The notes: a model not told the origin generated them from the letters alone. A stretch of 64,000 bases of DNA from CAXXOK01 sp001604115 (GCA_034928535.1 JAYFOV010000012.1:43743-107742), one strand, 5' to 3'; positions 18,003-26,342 are shown, counted from the first letter of the stretch. Numbers and translations: made by a program.

Positions 18003-18725
18003 ATGCCTTCGGAAACGATGCAAGCCGTAGTATTGCGCCACGCCAATTATCGCGACCGGGACAGGATGCTTAGTTTGCTCACGCCGGATCACGGCCTGGT
18101 GGATGTGTTGTCACGCGGGTGCCGCAGACCCAAAAGCCCCCTCATGGCGGGCAGTGAGTTGTTTGTGCATGAGGAGGTGGTGCTCTACCGCAGTGGTGAG
18201 CGCTATACGCTGACTGCCTGCTCCGTGACGGATTCCTTTTACCCGCTGCGCACAGATCCCTACAGGCTGACTTGCGGCACGTATATGCTAGGCTTGTGCC
18301 ATGCTGCCGCACAGCCGGAGCAAGCGGCCGAAGGGCTTTTTTCGCTTCTGCTGAAAAGTCTGTACCACCTTACTTATTGTGTGGATGAAGCGGCCATTAC
18401 CGTAACCAATGCTTTCCTTTTGCTTTTTGCCACAGAAATCGGATATCGCCCACGGCTGAATCACTGTGTGCGCTGCCGCAAACCGTTGCCCAAAGAGCAG
18501 CGCGCCTGGCTGGATATCGAAGCCGGCGGGCTATGCTGCCAGGATTGCAGTGCGGAGCATCAATTTGTGCTGAGCCACGCGCAGGTGAATTGGATGCGCT
18601 CCGTACTGGGCAGCGGTTTTGAGGCACCCCTCAGCACGCCGGACGATTCTTTGTTTGAGGCCTTGCGCCGCTATGTGGAAAGCCGAATGGAAACCACCGT
18701 CAAAGCCAGCAAACTGTTACCATGA
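18003..18725 (+). CDS. recO: DNA repair protein RecO
   Basis: 240-residue recombination mediator that, with RecR, loads RecA onto SSB-coated single-stranded DNA. An N-terminal OB-fold (residues 1-80, with VVLRHANYRDRDRMLSLLT) is followed by a helical domain carrying a four-cysteine zinc site (CVRCRKPL and CCQDC). AGGAGGAGC precedes the start chosen. It is transcribed away from purR and ends in a 40-base palindromic terminator. Confidence 0.95.
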   Translation: MPSETMQAVVLRHANYRDRDRMLSLLTPDHGLVDVLSRGCRRPKSPLMAGSELFVHEEVVLYRSGERYTLTACSVTDSFYPLRTDPYRLTCGTYMLGLCHAAAQPEQAAEGLFSLLLKSLYHLTYCVDEAAITVTNAFLLLFATEIGYRPRLNHCVRCRKPLPKEQRAWLDIEAGGLCCQDCSAEHQFVLSHAQVNWMRSVLGSGFEAPLSTPDDSLFEALRRYVESRMETTVKASKLLP

Positions 18726-18748
18726 CCAGAACAGCGGTGGCAGACGCA

Positions 18749-18788
18749 CACTGCAAAAGCGCAGCCCATGGGCTGCGCTTTTGCAGTG
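18749..18788. terminator. Bidirectional palindromic terminator
   Basis: A 40-base perfect palindrome centred on CCATGG, with AAAA and TTTT in the arms, between recO and a convergent minus-strand gene. Confidence 0.85.
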
Positions 18789-18848
18789 AACATCCGCGTT
18801 CATGACGGGGCTTCTGTACGAATCAAAGGTTAGCCAGTTCTGGAGGCC

Positions 18849-19343
18849 TTACCATACTTTTGCTTGCAAGGAGCCGTCATAATAGGGAGCCCGGGTCAAA
18901 AGATTCTTATAATCGGTTTGAATCAGATAGCGATACTGGTATTCCACATGACCATCCAGCAATTTGTGGCGGAGCGAGCGGAACGCATAACAATCCTGCG
19001 TGGTCAGTTTGGGGACCAACTCCTCCAACAATAGCAGGAGCGCTTCCTGCTTTTCAAGCGACAGGTTCGGGTAGCCATAATCCGCCATGCGGAAATGCGT
19101 TTCATATCCATAGGGTGAGAGAAAACGAAGAGAAAAACCGGTTTTATCAATTACAAGACTTTCGATGGAGAAACGTTGGGCACGTTGCAGGGCAGGGCGC
19201 ATAGCCTCAAACAGCGGGGATGCATGCAACTTCTTGACCCGCAGGCGCTGCATGTGCATGCGCTTGCGATCCGCCACCACCAGATAGACAACCAAAGCGA
19301 TGCCAATGATTGCAATAAGGATGTATGGTAATGAACGGTTCAT
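18849..19343 (-). CDS. Membrane-anchored protein of unknown function
   Basis: 164-residue protein that I do not recognise. Residues about 6-24 form one hydrophobic segment (YILIAIIGIALVVYLVVA) followed by positive charges, so the rest should face the cytoplasm. The soluble part is rich in Leu, Glu and Tyr and contains no known catalytic motif. AAAGAGG lies upstream of the ATG. It stands alone between recO and the DnaA-box region; its 5' flank is that AT-rich gap. It is probably a real gene because codon use, ribosome site and flanking terminator agree. Confidence 0.7.
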   Translation of the reverse strand: MNRSLPYILIAIIGIALVVYLVVADRKRMHMQRLRVKKLHASPLFEAMRPALQRAQRFSIESLVIDKTGFSLRFLSPYGYETHFRMADYGYPNLSLEKQEALLLLLEELVPKLTTQDCYAFRSLRHKLLDGHVEYQYRYLIQTDYKNLLTRAPYYDGSLQAKVW

Positions 19344-19456
19344 GAGCCTACGCCTCTTTCACGGTAAGATGCGGGATGTAGGAGGAGAAGTTTTTTTCGA
19401 TTTCTACTATAAACATACGTATTGTAACATATGTTTCCAGAAGATACAAGATGTAT

Positions 19457-19698
19457 TGTGGATAAAATGAGGAAATACCGAGGAAATATGTTTACAATTG
19501 TATTACATTAATCAAAACGTATTCATAATGTGGATTATCTTGGCATAAAACTGCAATATGTGGAGTTTTCCTTGAAAACCTGTGGATATGTGGGAAAGCA
19601 TGTTCGCGTATCAAAGCGCCGTTCTAGCAGTCTTTCAATCGATTTGCGGCATAAACTGAAAACACGAACGAAAATGCCCTCGTTTTTGCTGTGGAAAA
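19457..19698. other. Cluster of DnaA-box-like sites in an AT-rich gap
   Basis: The gap 19344-19737 holds no gene. It contains one perfect DnaA box complement TGTGGATAA (19457-19465) and three one-mismatch copies: TGTGGATTA (19529), TGTGGATAT (19581) and TGTGGAAAA (19690). Two looser copies are at 19559 and 19589. All six point the same way. The stretch 19390-19560 is visibly AT-rich. It could be a replication-origin element or a DnaA-titrating or regulatory cluster; no dnaA or dnaN is near. Confidence 0.6.
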
Positions 19699-19737
19699 GA
19701 TGGTTCACAGCGTGGTTTGGCCAGTCAAAAGGGCATT

Positions 19738-20880
19738 TCAATGCTTTTCGCCCGTGTCGAAAGATGGCAATTTGGCGCCCATCGCGTGCTCCGCACGGCA
19801 GCGGATCATTTCGCCTGCCACACTCACCGCGATTTCCATGGGTGTTTCCGCCAAAATCGGCATGCCGATGGGGGTATGCACCCTGGCAAACTGTTCCTGC
19901 GAAAATCCCTGCGCCAGAATCATTTCCCGGGTGTGGGCAATCTTGCTCCGACTGCCGATCAAACCAATGTAATAGGCCGGTGTGCGCAGCGCAAACGATA
20001 ACGTCAGCAGATCATTAACATGGCCGCGCGTCATGATCACGATCTCGTCTTCTGGAGTGATGCACAGGTGCTCGGACGCCTCCTGATAAGGAGCGCAAAG
20101 GATTTGCGACACTGTGGGAAAGCGCTCTGCATTGGCAAATTCCGGACGGTCATCATACACGATAGGGGAGAAATCCAATTGCGCTAGCAGTGGGGCAACA
20201 CACTGTGCCACATGGCCGCAACCGAAAATATAGGTATGCGATGCCAATTGAATCGGTTCGATGAAGTAATCAGCATCCTGGGCTGCGGCATGCATTTGCA
20301 TAGAGGCTCGGCGGGGGAGCGGTGCTACGGCGCAGCCGGGGTGGATGGCCGCCAACGCCTCGCCATGTTCCACCGCGGCCATGGAGGTCACACGCCCTTC
20401 CCGAAGGCTGCGCACAAGCCATAAGTTTTCTTTGCCGGAACGGATGCGATCAGCCAGGGCTGCAAAAAAAGGCAGGATACTCGGGGTGAGTAACTGGTAG
20501 AGCACCCGCACGGTACCGCCGCAAACCATGCCAAGGGAAAGGATTTCGTTTTGAGTGAGCGCATATTCCGCCACTGTGGATGGACTGGTTACTGGACAGC
20601 TTATGGCAAAACCAATGCTGTCAGGGTTTGTGTACGCAATGCCTTTTGCGGTCAAATCCTGCTCCCGATGCGGTTGCTGGAGCAAAAGAGCCAGTTCCTG
20701 CAAAGTACGGTGCTCGATCATGCCCCCGCCGACGGTACCGAAATCCTTACCGTTCTCCAGCAGAATCTGGCATGCCCCCGCGCCGCGCGGGGCAGAACCC
20801 ACCGCCTGCAACACCGTGGCTAAAGCAAGGCTGCGCCCTTGCGCAAGCTCCTGTACGATCATTGGGATCAGGTGTTTCAT
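19738..20880 (-). CDS. XdhC/CoxI family maturation factor
   Basis: 380-residue protein with the two XdhC modules. The N-terminal XdhC_CoxI domain (GSAPRGAGACQILLENG, TVGGGMIEHRTL) is followed by a Rossmann domain (about residue 220 onward: YIFGCGHVAQCVAPLLAQLDF, then YIGLIGSRSKI). XdhC proteins bind molybdenum cofactor, help sulfurate it and insert it into xanthine dehydrogenase-type enzymes. No such hydroxylase is in this window, so its client is elsewhere or different. It is the only gene between a hairpin upstream and the DnaA-box gap downstream. Confidence 0.9.
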   Translation of the reverse strand: MKHLIPMIVQELAQGRSLALATVLQAVGSAPRGAGACQILLENGKDFGTVGGGMIEHRTLQELALLLQQPHREQDLTAKGIAYTNPDSIGFAISCPVTSPSTVAEYALTQNEILSLGMVCGGTVRVLYQLLTPSILPFFAALADRIRSGKENLWLVRSLREGRVTSMAAVEHGEALAAIHPGCAVAPLPRRASMQMHAAAQDADYFIEPIQLASHTYIFGCGHVAQCVAPLLAQLDFSPIVYDDRPEFANAERFPTVSQILCAPYQEASEHLCITPEDEIVIMTRGHVNDLLTLSFALRTPAYYIGLIGSRSKIAHTREMILAQGFSQEQFARVHTPIGMPILAETPMEIAVSVAGEMIRCRAEHAMGAKLPSFDTGEKH

Positions 20881-21037
20881 CTTTTCTCCTCATTTCCGTG
20901 AGAAATCAGTATGTTCATTTTACGGTATTGCCGAAAGGGCGTCAATGCAATCCGCCGGAAAACAAAAAGGAAACAGCGGTTTTTGGTAGCGGAACATCCT
21001 GAGCCAGTGGAGGCTGGCAGAGGCCAAAAGCATACAG

Positions 21038-21069
21038 CAACGCCGCCAGTCAAAAGGCTGGCGGCGTTG
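21038..21069 (-). terminator. Hairpin after the S-component-like gene
   Basis: A 12-bp perfect stem (CAACGCCGCCAG, 21038-21049, with 21058-21069) and an 8-base loop, 15 bases past the stop of the minus-strand gene. The U-tract is weak. Confidence 0.7.
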
Positions 21070-21083
21070 CGTATTTTGGAAGG

Positions 21084-21656
21084 TCAAGCCTTGGCTTTTC
21101 CGTTGCCCAGGCCCAGTGTGGATGCGGGCAACATCGGCAGGATGAACCCACCCAGCACCGTGGCGATGAGCGCAGTCACGATCTGCACGGACTGCGCGCC
21201 GGCCGCAACGCCCAAGATCACAGAAAACGCTTTTCCCGTGGCTGCGGTCTGCACTAAGGTCATCCCCAGTGTGATGACTGCATACTTGAGCACAGTAGCA
21301 ATCACGCCTACGATGACCCAACGCACCCAATCTACCTTCAGTGCGTGATCTTTCAGAGCAAACAGCGCAAAGAGCACCACCAGTACCAAGTTGCCAGCGA
21401 TGATCCAAGGCACCATAGGCAACTGTGCGTGGTTTTGCAGTACGGCAAACAGCGGCGCGATCACGGCAACGGCGACGCCGCTCCACAAGCCCACCACACA
21501 GGCTGCAACGATCAACACCAGATTGACCAGACTGCCGACAATATAGGTGGATACGATATTGGTGCCGCCGAGCACAGGGCGCAGCAGCTGGAATACGATC
21601 GTCAGGGCGATCAGAATAGCGGTGATAACCATTTTACGAATGTTTTGGGACGTCAT
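21084..21656 (-). CDS. Membrane protein, probable ECF transporter S component
   Basis: 190-residue protein with about five or six hydrophobic segments and the short, Ala/Val/Ile-rich build of S components, which capture vitamins or metals for energy-coupling-factor transporters. The N-terminal TSQNIRKMVITAILIALTIVFQLL resembles the family. No EcfA or EcfT gene is nearby; S components often use a shared energising module encoded elsewhere. The ligand is unknown. It begins 16 bases after the TM1266-family gene and is likely co-transcribed with it. Confidence 0.65.
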   Translation of the reverse strand: MTSQNIRKMVITAILIALTIVFQLLRPVLGGTNIVSTYIVGSLVNLVLIVAACVVGLWSGVAVAVIAPLFAVLQNHAQLPMVPWIIAGNLVLVVLFALFALKDHALKVDWVRWVIVGVIATVLKYAVITLGMTLVQTAATGKAFSVILGVAAGAQSVQIVTALIATVLGGFILPMLPASTLGLGNGKAKA

Positions 21657-21672
21657 TCAAACATCAATCCTC

Positions 21673-21948
21673 TCATGATTCAAGTGGAGCCGATGGGCGT
21701 TTTTTGACCAAGGCGCTTTTGACCTCTACCCCTTGCACATTGCCCAGTTTGGCGGTCAGGGTCCCGAGCTCGGCATTGCTGCCTTCCACGATCAACCCGA
21801 TCACGCCGGCAGCCGAATCCTGATCCGGCACACCGACGCGGGCTCTGATCACGCCGGCATGTTGGCCCAGCATCCGGTTCACTTCGCCGGCAGCATTGCG
21901 GTCACTGATCACAATGCCAATGAAGCCAAGGCGCTTGTCTTCCTGCAT
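21673..21948 (-). CDS. TM1266-family putative hydrogenase-system regulator
   Basis: 91-residue ACT-like protein of the TM1266 family, annotated in many anaerobes as a putative iron-only hydrogenase system regulator. The pattern GFIGIVISDRNAAGEVNRML, then ARVGVPDQD, a central IGLIVEG strand and a final GVEVKSALV matches that fold. The start at 21948 has GGGAGGCAAACC upstream; an in-frame ATG at 21999 is less likely. No hydrogenase or maturase gene is in this window. It is preceded by a short leader ORF and a hairpin. Confidence 0.8.
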   Translation of the reverse strand: MQEDKRLGFIGIVISDRNAAGEVNRMLGQHAGVIRARVGVPDQDSAAGVIGLIVEGSNAELGTLTAKLGNVQGVEVKSALVKKRPSAPLES

Positions 21949-21987
21949 GGTTTGCCTCCCTGGGATGTCTTGCGGAGAAATGAAACA

Positions 21988-22045
21988 ACGGCTATGCATC
22001 CTTGCCTAGCCGTCCTGAATGATCTGCTGCATATGCATGCCTCCT
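21988..22045 (-). promoter_or_regulatory. Possible leader: 8-codon ORF with perfect ribosome site and hairpin
   Basis: Minus-strand AGGAGG (22045-22040) lies 7 bases from an ATG at 22032 that opens the mini-ORF MQQIIQDG, stopping at 22006. The stop codon overlaps a 7-bp stem (22013-22007 with 21994-21988). This sits 40 bases before the TM1266-family gene. An attenuation or coupling role is speculative. The rest of the gap to 22181 shows nothing else. Confidence 0.35.
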
Positions 22046-22181
22046 CTCTCTCTCCGCCTTTGGTTTGCACCATGGGCGTCAACAGGGGTTTGATTCGTAA
22101 GGCCGAATTCGCCCTGATGGCTGTGCCACGCGGGTTTATCCAAAACCTTGCGTCGTGTGGTAGGATACCGCTTTGCTCGGA

Positions 22182-23537
22182 TCATGAAACCTTGCTGTAT
22201 GATATGGCTCCCTGATCCGCACTGGCGGCATCGTCCTGGGCATCGGCGGCCTCGGCGCCTTGGGTGTCCAAAGGCTTGGCGGGTGCGGTGAAGCTACCGT
22301 CCATCAGGGAAAGCGCCACATCATAGGCGGCTTTCAGCTGTGCATCGGACATATCGCCCAGCTCATAGAGCGTTGTATCCCCTTCGGGCAACGTGGCTTC
22401 CACATCCGGCGTCACACCTACTTTATGCACATTACGTCCGTTGGGCGTAAAATACTTGGCGGCTGTGACCTGCATGCCGGCGCCTTCGTTCAGGCCGGAC
22501 AGGGGCAACACAAACTGCACGATGCCCTTGCCGTAGCTTTGCGTACCAACGATGGTGGCGACCCCATAATCCTGAAATGCGCCGGCCAGGATCTCCGATG
22601 CGGAAGCGGAGTTTTCATTCATGAGCACCACCATCGGGATGGTGAGCGCACCGGCAGTTGCATGATAATAATCACGCTGACCGTTTCGATATTCCAGATA
22701 GGTGACAGTTTCGGCAGGCAGGAACAGATCGGCGATCTTGACCGCATCCTCCACCCAGCCCCCGGGATTGTCCCTAAGGTCAATGATCAGTGCCTTCGCG
22801 TCCAGCTTGATCAGGGCATCTAGCTGCTCGGCAAAGCGCAGGTAGCAATCGCCTGAAAAATCGTACAGTTGAATGTAGGCTACATGATTGTCCAGCATGG
22901 TGGAGCTGACCCAGTTCACATGCACGACCTCGCGCAATACCGTAAAGTCGATAAAAGCATCGCCCCGCAGAACATTGATGACCACCGGCTCGCCAACATC
23001 GCCGCGCATGATGCGCACCGCTTCGTTCAGGGTGGTGGCAGTCACGTCCAGATCATCCACTTTGACCAGGATATCGCCTTTGCGCAACCCCGCTTTTTCG
23101 GCCGGGCTGCCGCTGAAAACACGGGTGATCGTGCAAAGCATAGTCACATAGGAGGCGGATATTTGGATGCCGACGCCTGCATACTCGCCGCCATCATCCT
23201 CCCAGAGCTTGGCAAATTCCTCCGGGCTGTAGTAATAGGTATAAGGATCCTGCAACCCGGCAAGAAGGCCGCGTTTGGCACCTTCCAGCATTGCGCTGGC
23301 GTCCGGCTGTACGTAATAATAATCATCGACCATGGTGGCAAGCTCATCCAGCGCGGCATATTTCTCCAGGCGCTCATATTCCTCGCGCGAAATGGTCACG
23401 GTATCGTCTTTGGTTTCGAGCGCATTGAGCCCGGTGGAGTTGGCGCTGGGCAGGAGAGAGCAGCCGGTGAGCAGGATCGCGGTCATGATGCAGGCAAGCG
23501 ACAGCCTGCCCAGCACTTTCAAATTTCTCAAACGCAC
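22182..23537 (-). CDS. S41-family C-terminal processing protease, lipoprotein
   Basis: 451-residue extracytoplasmic serine protease. The N-terminus has a signal sequence ending in the lipobox LTGC (Cys at about residue 26), so it should be anchored to the outer membrane face as a lipoprotein. A PDZ domain follows (about residues 110-195, KAGLRKGDILVKVDD). The S41 catalytic domain has DLRDNPGG, the serine motif NENSASASEIL and the lysine motif SYGKGIVQ. The C-terminal 50 residues are Ala/Asp-rich. It starts six bases after the CdaR-like gene, so the two form an operon. Its target is unknown. Confidence 0.93.
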   Translation of the reverse strand: MRLRNLKVLGRLSLACIMTAILLTGCSLLPSANSTGLNALETKDDTVTISREEYERLEKYAALDELATMVDDYYYVQPDASAMLEGAKRGLLAGLQDPYTYYYSPEEFAKLWEDDGGEYAGVGIQISASYVTMLCTITRVFSGSPAEKAGLRKGDILVKVDDLDVTATTLNEAVRIMRGDVGEPVVINVLRGDAFIDFTVLREVVHVNWVSSTMLDNHVAYIQLYDFSGDCYLRFAEQLDALIKLDAKALIIDLRDNPGGWVEDAVKIADLFLPAETVTYLEYRNGQRDYYHATAGALTIPMVVLMNENSASASEILAGAFQDYGVATIVGTQSYGKGIVQFVLPLSGLNEGAGMQVTAAKYFTPNGRNVHKVGVTPDVEATLPEGDTTLYELGDMSDAQLKAAYDVALSLMDGSFTAPAKPLDTQGAEAADAQDDAASADQGAISYSKVS

Positions 23538-23543
23538 ACCTTC

Positions 23544-24614
23544 TTAGTAGATTTGCTTGGGCTTCTCCTGCCCGCATTTCTTGAGTTCATAGAGAATCTT
23601 GAATGTAACGGCATTATCAAAACGTCGCAAATCCAGTCCGGTGAGCCGCTGCACTTTGTCCAGCCGATAAACGAGCGTGTTGCGGTGGATGTACAGCTGC
23701 CGCGCCGTATCAGACAGGTTCAGATCCTTGCGAAAAAACATCTCGATCGTCTGGAGCATTTCTTCATTAAAAAGTTTGGCGGTTTTGCGGTTGAAGAGCA
23801 GCGCATGGTAGTGCATGCTTTCCTCCCGGGGTACATTCATCAAAAAGCGCTCCAGAAGCAGATTCCGGAAAACGTGGATGCTTTCCTCTGGTGAGAAAAT
23901 GTGCCCGACTTCCATGGCGCGGCGCGCTTCCTGATAGCTTTCGCCCAAGAGCGAAAAAGTTGCCTTGCTTTCGCCAATGCCGATTTCCGTGGTTTGCACA
24001 GCCTCCTCCATGAGGGTTTCCTGCACGGCCTGCGCAAACTGATACAGCTCCTCCGGGCCGTCGATGCCATTCATATCTTTGATGAGTGCAACCACATGAC
24101 GGTTCATCTCAATGAGTGTGTCTGTTTCCGTAAGCGGGATCAGCTCCCCGAGAATGCTGTAGGCGCTCAGTTTTTCGGTGCGCTCGATCTGGAAGAGCAT
24201 CACAGTGCGTTCCATTTCCAGAGGAATCTGGTGCTCGCCTGCGCGGGTAGCCAAATCGGCGCCGGTCAGTTCCTGCTTGAGCGCTCTGCGATACACATCG
24301 CTGTGGCTGGCGATGGAAAGGCCGCTTTTGAACATGCTCATGAGCATGGCGTCCGCGACGATGAGGATATTCTCTGCACCCGGGGTTTCCACAGGGCAGG
24401 CCAGGATCATCGGGGGATTCATGTCCAGCGAGCGGTACAAGGTGTTCTCCACCTTGTGGGTGATGCCCGCAGCCATCACCATGCCGGGCAAGGTTTCAGC
24501 ATCGCCGGTTTCCGGCACCAGAAAGCCGCCCTGCGCATCCATGAGCCGGATGGGGGTGCTCAACTGCTCAAAGATCTTCTCGATCCTCTTTATATATCGC
24601 TTCTCGATATACAT
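23544..24614 (-). CDS. CdaR/PucR-type transcriptional regulator
   Basis: 356-residue regulator. The N-terminal half is a putative ligand-sensing domain, the middle resembles the CdaR GGDEF-like domain, and the C-terminus is the PucR-type helix-turn-helix (LNLSDTARQLYIHRNTLVYRLDKV, cited here only to mark about residues 297-320). Relatives respond to sugar diacids or purine breakdown products. It overlaps no gene and is followed after six bases by the S41 protease, so it may control that protease or be co-regulated with it. The ligand cannot be inferred. Confidence 0.85.
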   Translation of the reverse strand: MYIEKRYIKRIEKIFEQLSTPIRLMDAQGGFLVPETGDAETLPGMVMAAGITHKVENTLYRSLDMNPPMILACPVETPGAENILIVADAMLMSMFKSGLSIASHSDVYRRALKQELTGADLATRAGEHQIPLEMERTVMLFQIERTEKLSAYSILGELIPLTETDTLIEMNRHVVALIKDMNGIDGPEELYQFAQAVQETLMEEAVQTTEIGIGESKATFSLLGESYQEARRAMEVGHIFSPEESIHVFRNLLLERFLMNVPREESMHYHALLFNRKTAKLFNEEMLQTIEMFFRKDLNLSDTARQLYIHRNTLVYRLDKVQRLTGLDLRRFDNAVTFKILYELKKCGQEKPKQIY

Positions 24615-24659
24615 CGGCGTTTCTCCTCTCGCGCAATACCCTGCAGATACTGCCGCTTA

Positions 24660-24688
24660 AGTATACCACATGCAGGTGCGGGTGAAAA
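24660..24688 (-). promoter_or_regulatory. Promoter of the CdaR-like/S41 operon
   Basis: Minus-strand TTTTCA (24688-24683), a 17-base spacer and TATACT (24665-24660) with an extended TGG. It lies 46 bases before the start codon. Confidence 0.6.
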
Positions 24689-24765
24689 GCACAACCCCAA
24701 AGGTGCTTACCCTGCCGATGCAGGTATGCGGATATCACACCATGTGCTTAACCACCCGGAACGTG

Positions 24766-24806
24766 AAAAAATGAGTGCTGCATGCAAGTCAGGCATGCAG
24801 CACTCA
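24766..24806 (-). terminator. Intrinsic terminator of the ABC exporter operon
   Basis: A 14-bp stem (24772-24785 with 24793-24806) with a 7-base loop, then six U in the minus direction (A-run 24766-24771). It is 46 bases past the permease stop. Confidence 0.92.
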
Positions 24807-24851
24807 CTGTGAGGTGGCTAGGGGTGGGTGCAGCCCTCTACACAAGAGTGG

Positions 24852-25499
24852 CTAAAAATCCAGCGCTTCAAAGCGCTTGGTGGCAGTACGAACTGTGAAC
24901 CAGTTCAGCAAGGCAAACAGCAACAGTCCAATGCCCAGCGTGATCAGCTTGGCAGTTGCATACTGCGGATCCGGGGTGTCCAGCTGATCCCGGAACAGGG
25001 GAAGGACGAATGTCAAAGATTCTACCACGATGATGTATGCAAACACGGCGCTGCTGGCCCATACAAACGCCTTGCCGATTTTGGCTGGGGCACGGAAATA
25101 ACGTGTGAAGAAGACTGCGTTAAAGATGCCCATCTGCAGCAGCGAAAGGCCAAAGAGCGCAATGTTTGCATCCATTCCTACGCTGTTTTCGGCGGGGAGC
25201 ATCCGCTGGCGAAGCAGTGCAAACGGAACGGCCAGCAACAGTTGCATCAGCTCGATGCAAACGGCAAACAGCACACGCGCCTCCACGATGGCGCGCTTGG
25301 GCACGGGCAGCATGAGGGAAAACTCAATATCATGGTTCTCCCGGCCGTTCAGGCACAGAAAAAACAGGCCAAGCCCCGTATAGAAAAAAGTCACATAATA
25401 CGGGTAATTGGGAATGAGCAGCAGCGCGGAAAACGATAAAAAAATCAGGTTGGTCGGGTGTATGGCCAAACGCCATTCTTTACGAAACAGTGGCCGCAT
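24852..25499 (-). CDS. ABC-2-type membrane protein
   Basis: 215-residue membrane protein with about six hydrophobic segments; it should form the membrane part of an exporter with the ATPase encoded six bases upstream. The N-terminal FRKEWRLAIHPTNLIFLSF and the short loops resemble the small ABC-2 permeases found beside YtrB/BcrA-type ATPases. It is the last gene of a two-gene operon with a strong terminator. The substrate is unknown; similar pairs act in cell-envelope stress or drug export. Confidence 0.8.
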   Translation of the reverse strand: MRPLFRKEWRLAIHPTNLIFLSFSALLLIPNYPYYVTFFYTGLGLFFLCLNGRENHDIEFSLMLPVPKRAIVEARVLFAVCIELMQLLLAVPFALLRQRMLPAENSVGMDANIALFGLSLLQMGIFNAVFFTRYFRAPAKIGKAFVWASSAVFAYIIVVESLTFVLPLFRDQLDTPDPQYATAKLITLGIGLLLFALLNWFTVRTATKRFEALDF

Positions 25500-25505
25500 C
25501 GTTGC

Positions 25506-26342
25506 TCACTCCTTTTCCATATGGATCATGATGGTGTTCAGATCGGCCGGGGCGCTGTCCAGCCCTAATGCCTGCGCATCCTCGGCCAGGATGATTGCAG
25601 TAGAGCCTTCCTTGGCGGGTTTGCACCCGATGAGCTTTTTGCCAAGGGAAGGGGAAATGGCGCCATCGGGCAAATGCACGGAGCGATACCGCTCACGGAA
25701 GGTGTTTATCGCTTCACTGGCAACGATTTTTCCGTGGCGGATATACGTGATGCGATCGGCACACTGATCCAAATCGCCAGTGATATGCGTGGAAAACAAA
25801 ATGCTGGTGCCCGCCTTGGCCAGCGCAATAAAAACATCCAGCAGTTCATCACGGGACACGGGGTCAAGGCCGCTGGTTGGTTCGTCCAGGAGCAGCAATT
25901 CGGCATGGTGTGACAGTGCCAAGGCCAAATTGTATTTCACTTTCATGCCTGCCGAGAGCTGCATGGGCGTTTTGTTTTCCTCCAGCGCAAACAGGGAAAG
26001 ATAGTGCTGGTAGGCGGCATCATCCCAAGTGGGGTAGAAACGCCGCGCTATGTCTGTGATGGTTTTCAGTTTGCTGCGCGGATAAAAATCCACCCCGCCG
26101 GAGACAAACCCAACACGTTGCTTCACGGCAAGCTCATGCTCGGAAAAAGTCAAGCCAAAAAAAGTGATGTCCCCCGCGTCAGGGTGAATGATGTTCATCA
26201 GCGCTTTTAGCGTGGTGGTTTTCCCTGCGCCGTTGCGGCCGATAAAACCCATGATCTCGCCAGAGCGCACTGTAAAGGAAGCCTGATCCAGCGTAAAGGA
26301 CGGGTAATGCTTGGTCAATCCCTGAATGGTAAGAACCTCCAT
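25506..26342 (-). CDS. ABC transporter ATP-binding protein (YtrB/BcrA type)
   Basis: 278-residue ATPase with Walker A GRNGAGKT (about residues 35-42), signature LSAGMKVKY, Walker B LLLLDEP and switch histidine in LFSTHITGD. The Q-loop glutamine is missing (GFVSGGVDFYP), as in several exporter ATPases. A C-terminal domain of about 60 residues follows. It is translated from the ATG at 26342 with AGGAGG upstream. It heads the operon with the membrane protein and is divergent from a TetR-family gene, its likely repressor. Confidence 0.9.
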   Translation of the reverse strand: MEVLTIQGLTKHYPSFTLDQASFTVRSGEIMGFIGRNGAGKTTTLKALMNIIHPDAGDITFFGLTFSEHELAVKQRVGFVSGGVDFYPRSKLKTITDIARRFYPTWDDAAYQHYLSLFALEENKTPMQLSAGMKVKYNLALALSHHAELLLLDEPTSGLDPVSRDELLDVFIALAKAGTSILFSTHITGDLDQCADRITYIRHGKIVASEAINTFRERYRSVHLPDGAISPSLGKKLIGCKPAKEGSTAIILAEDAQALGLDSAPADLNTIMIHMEKE

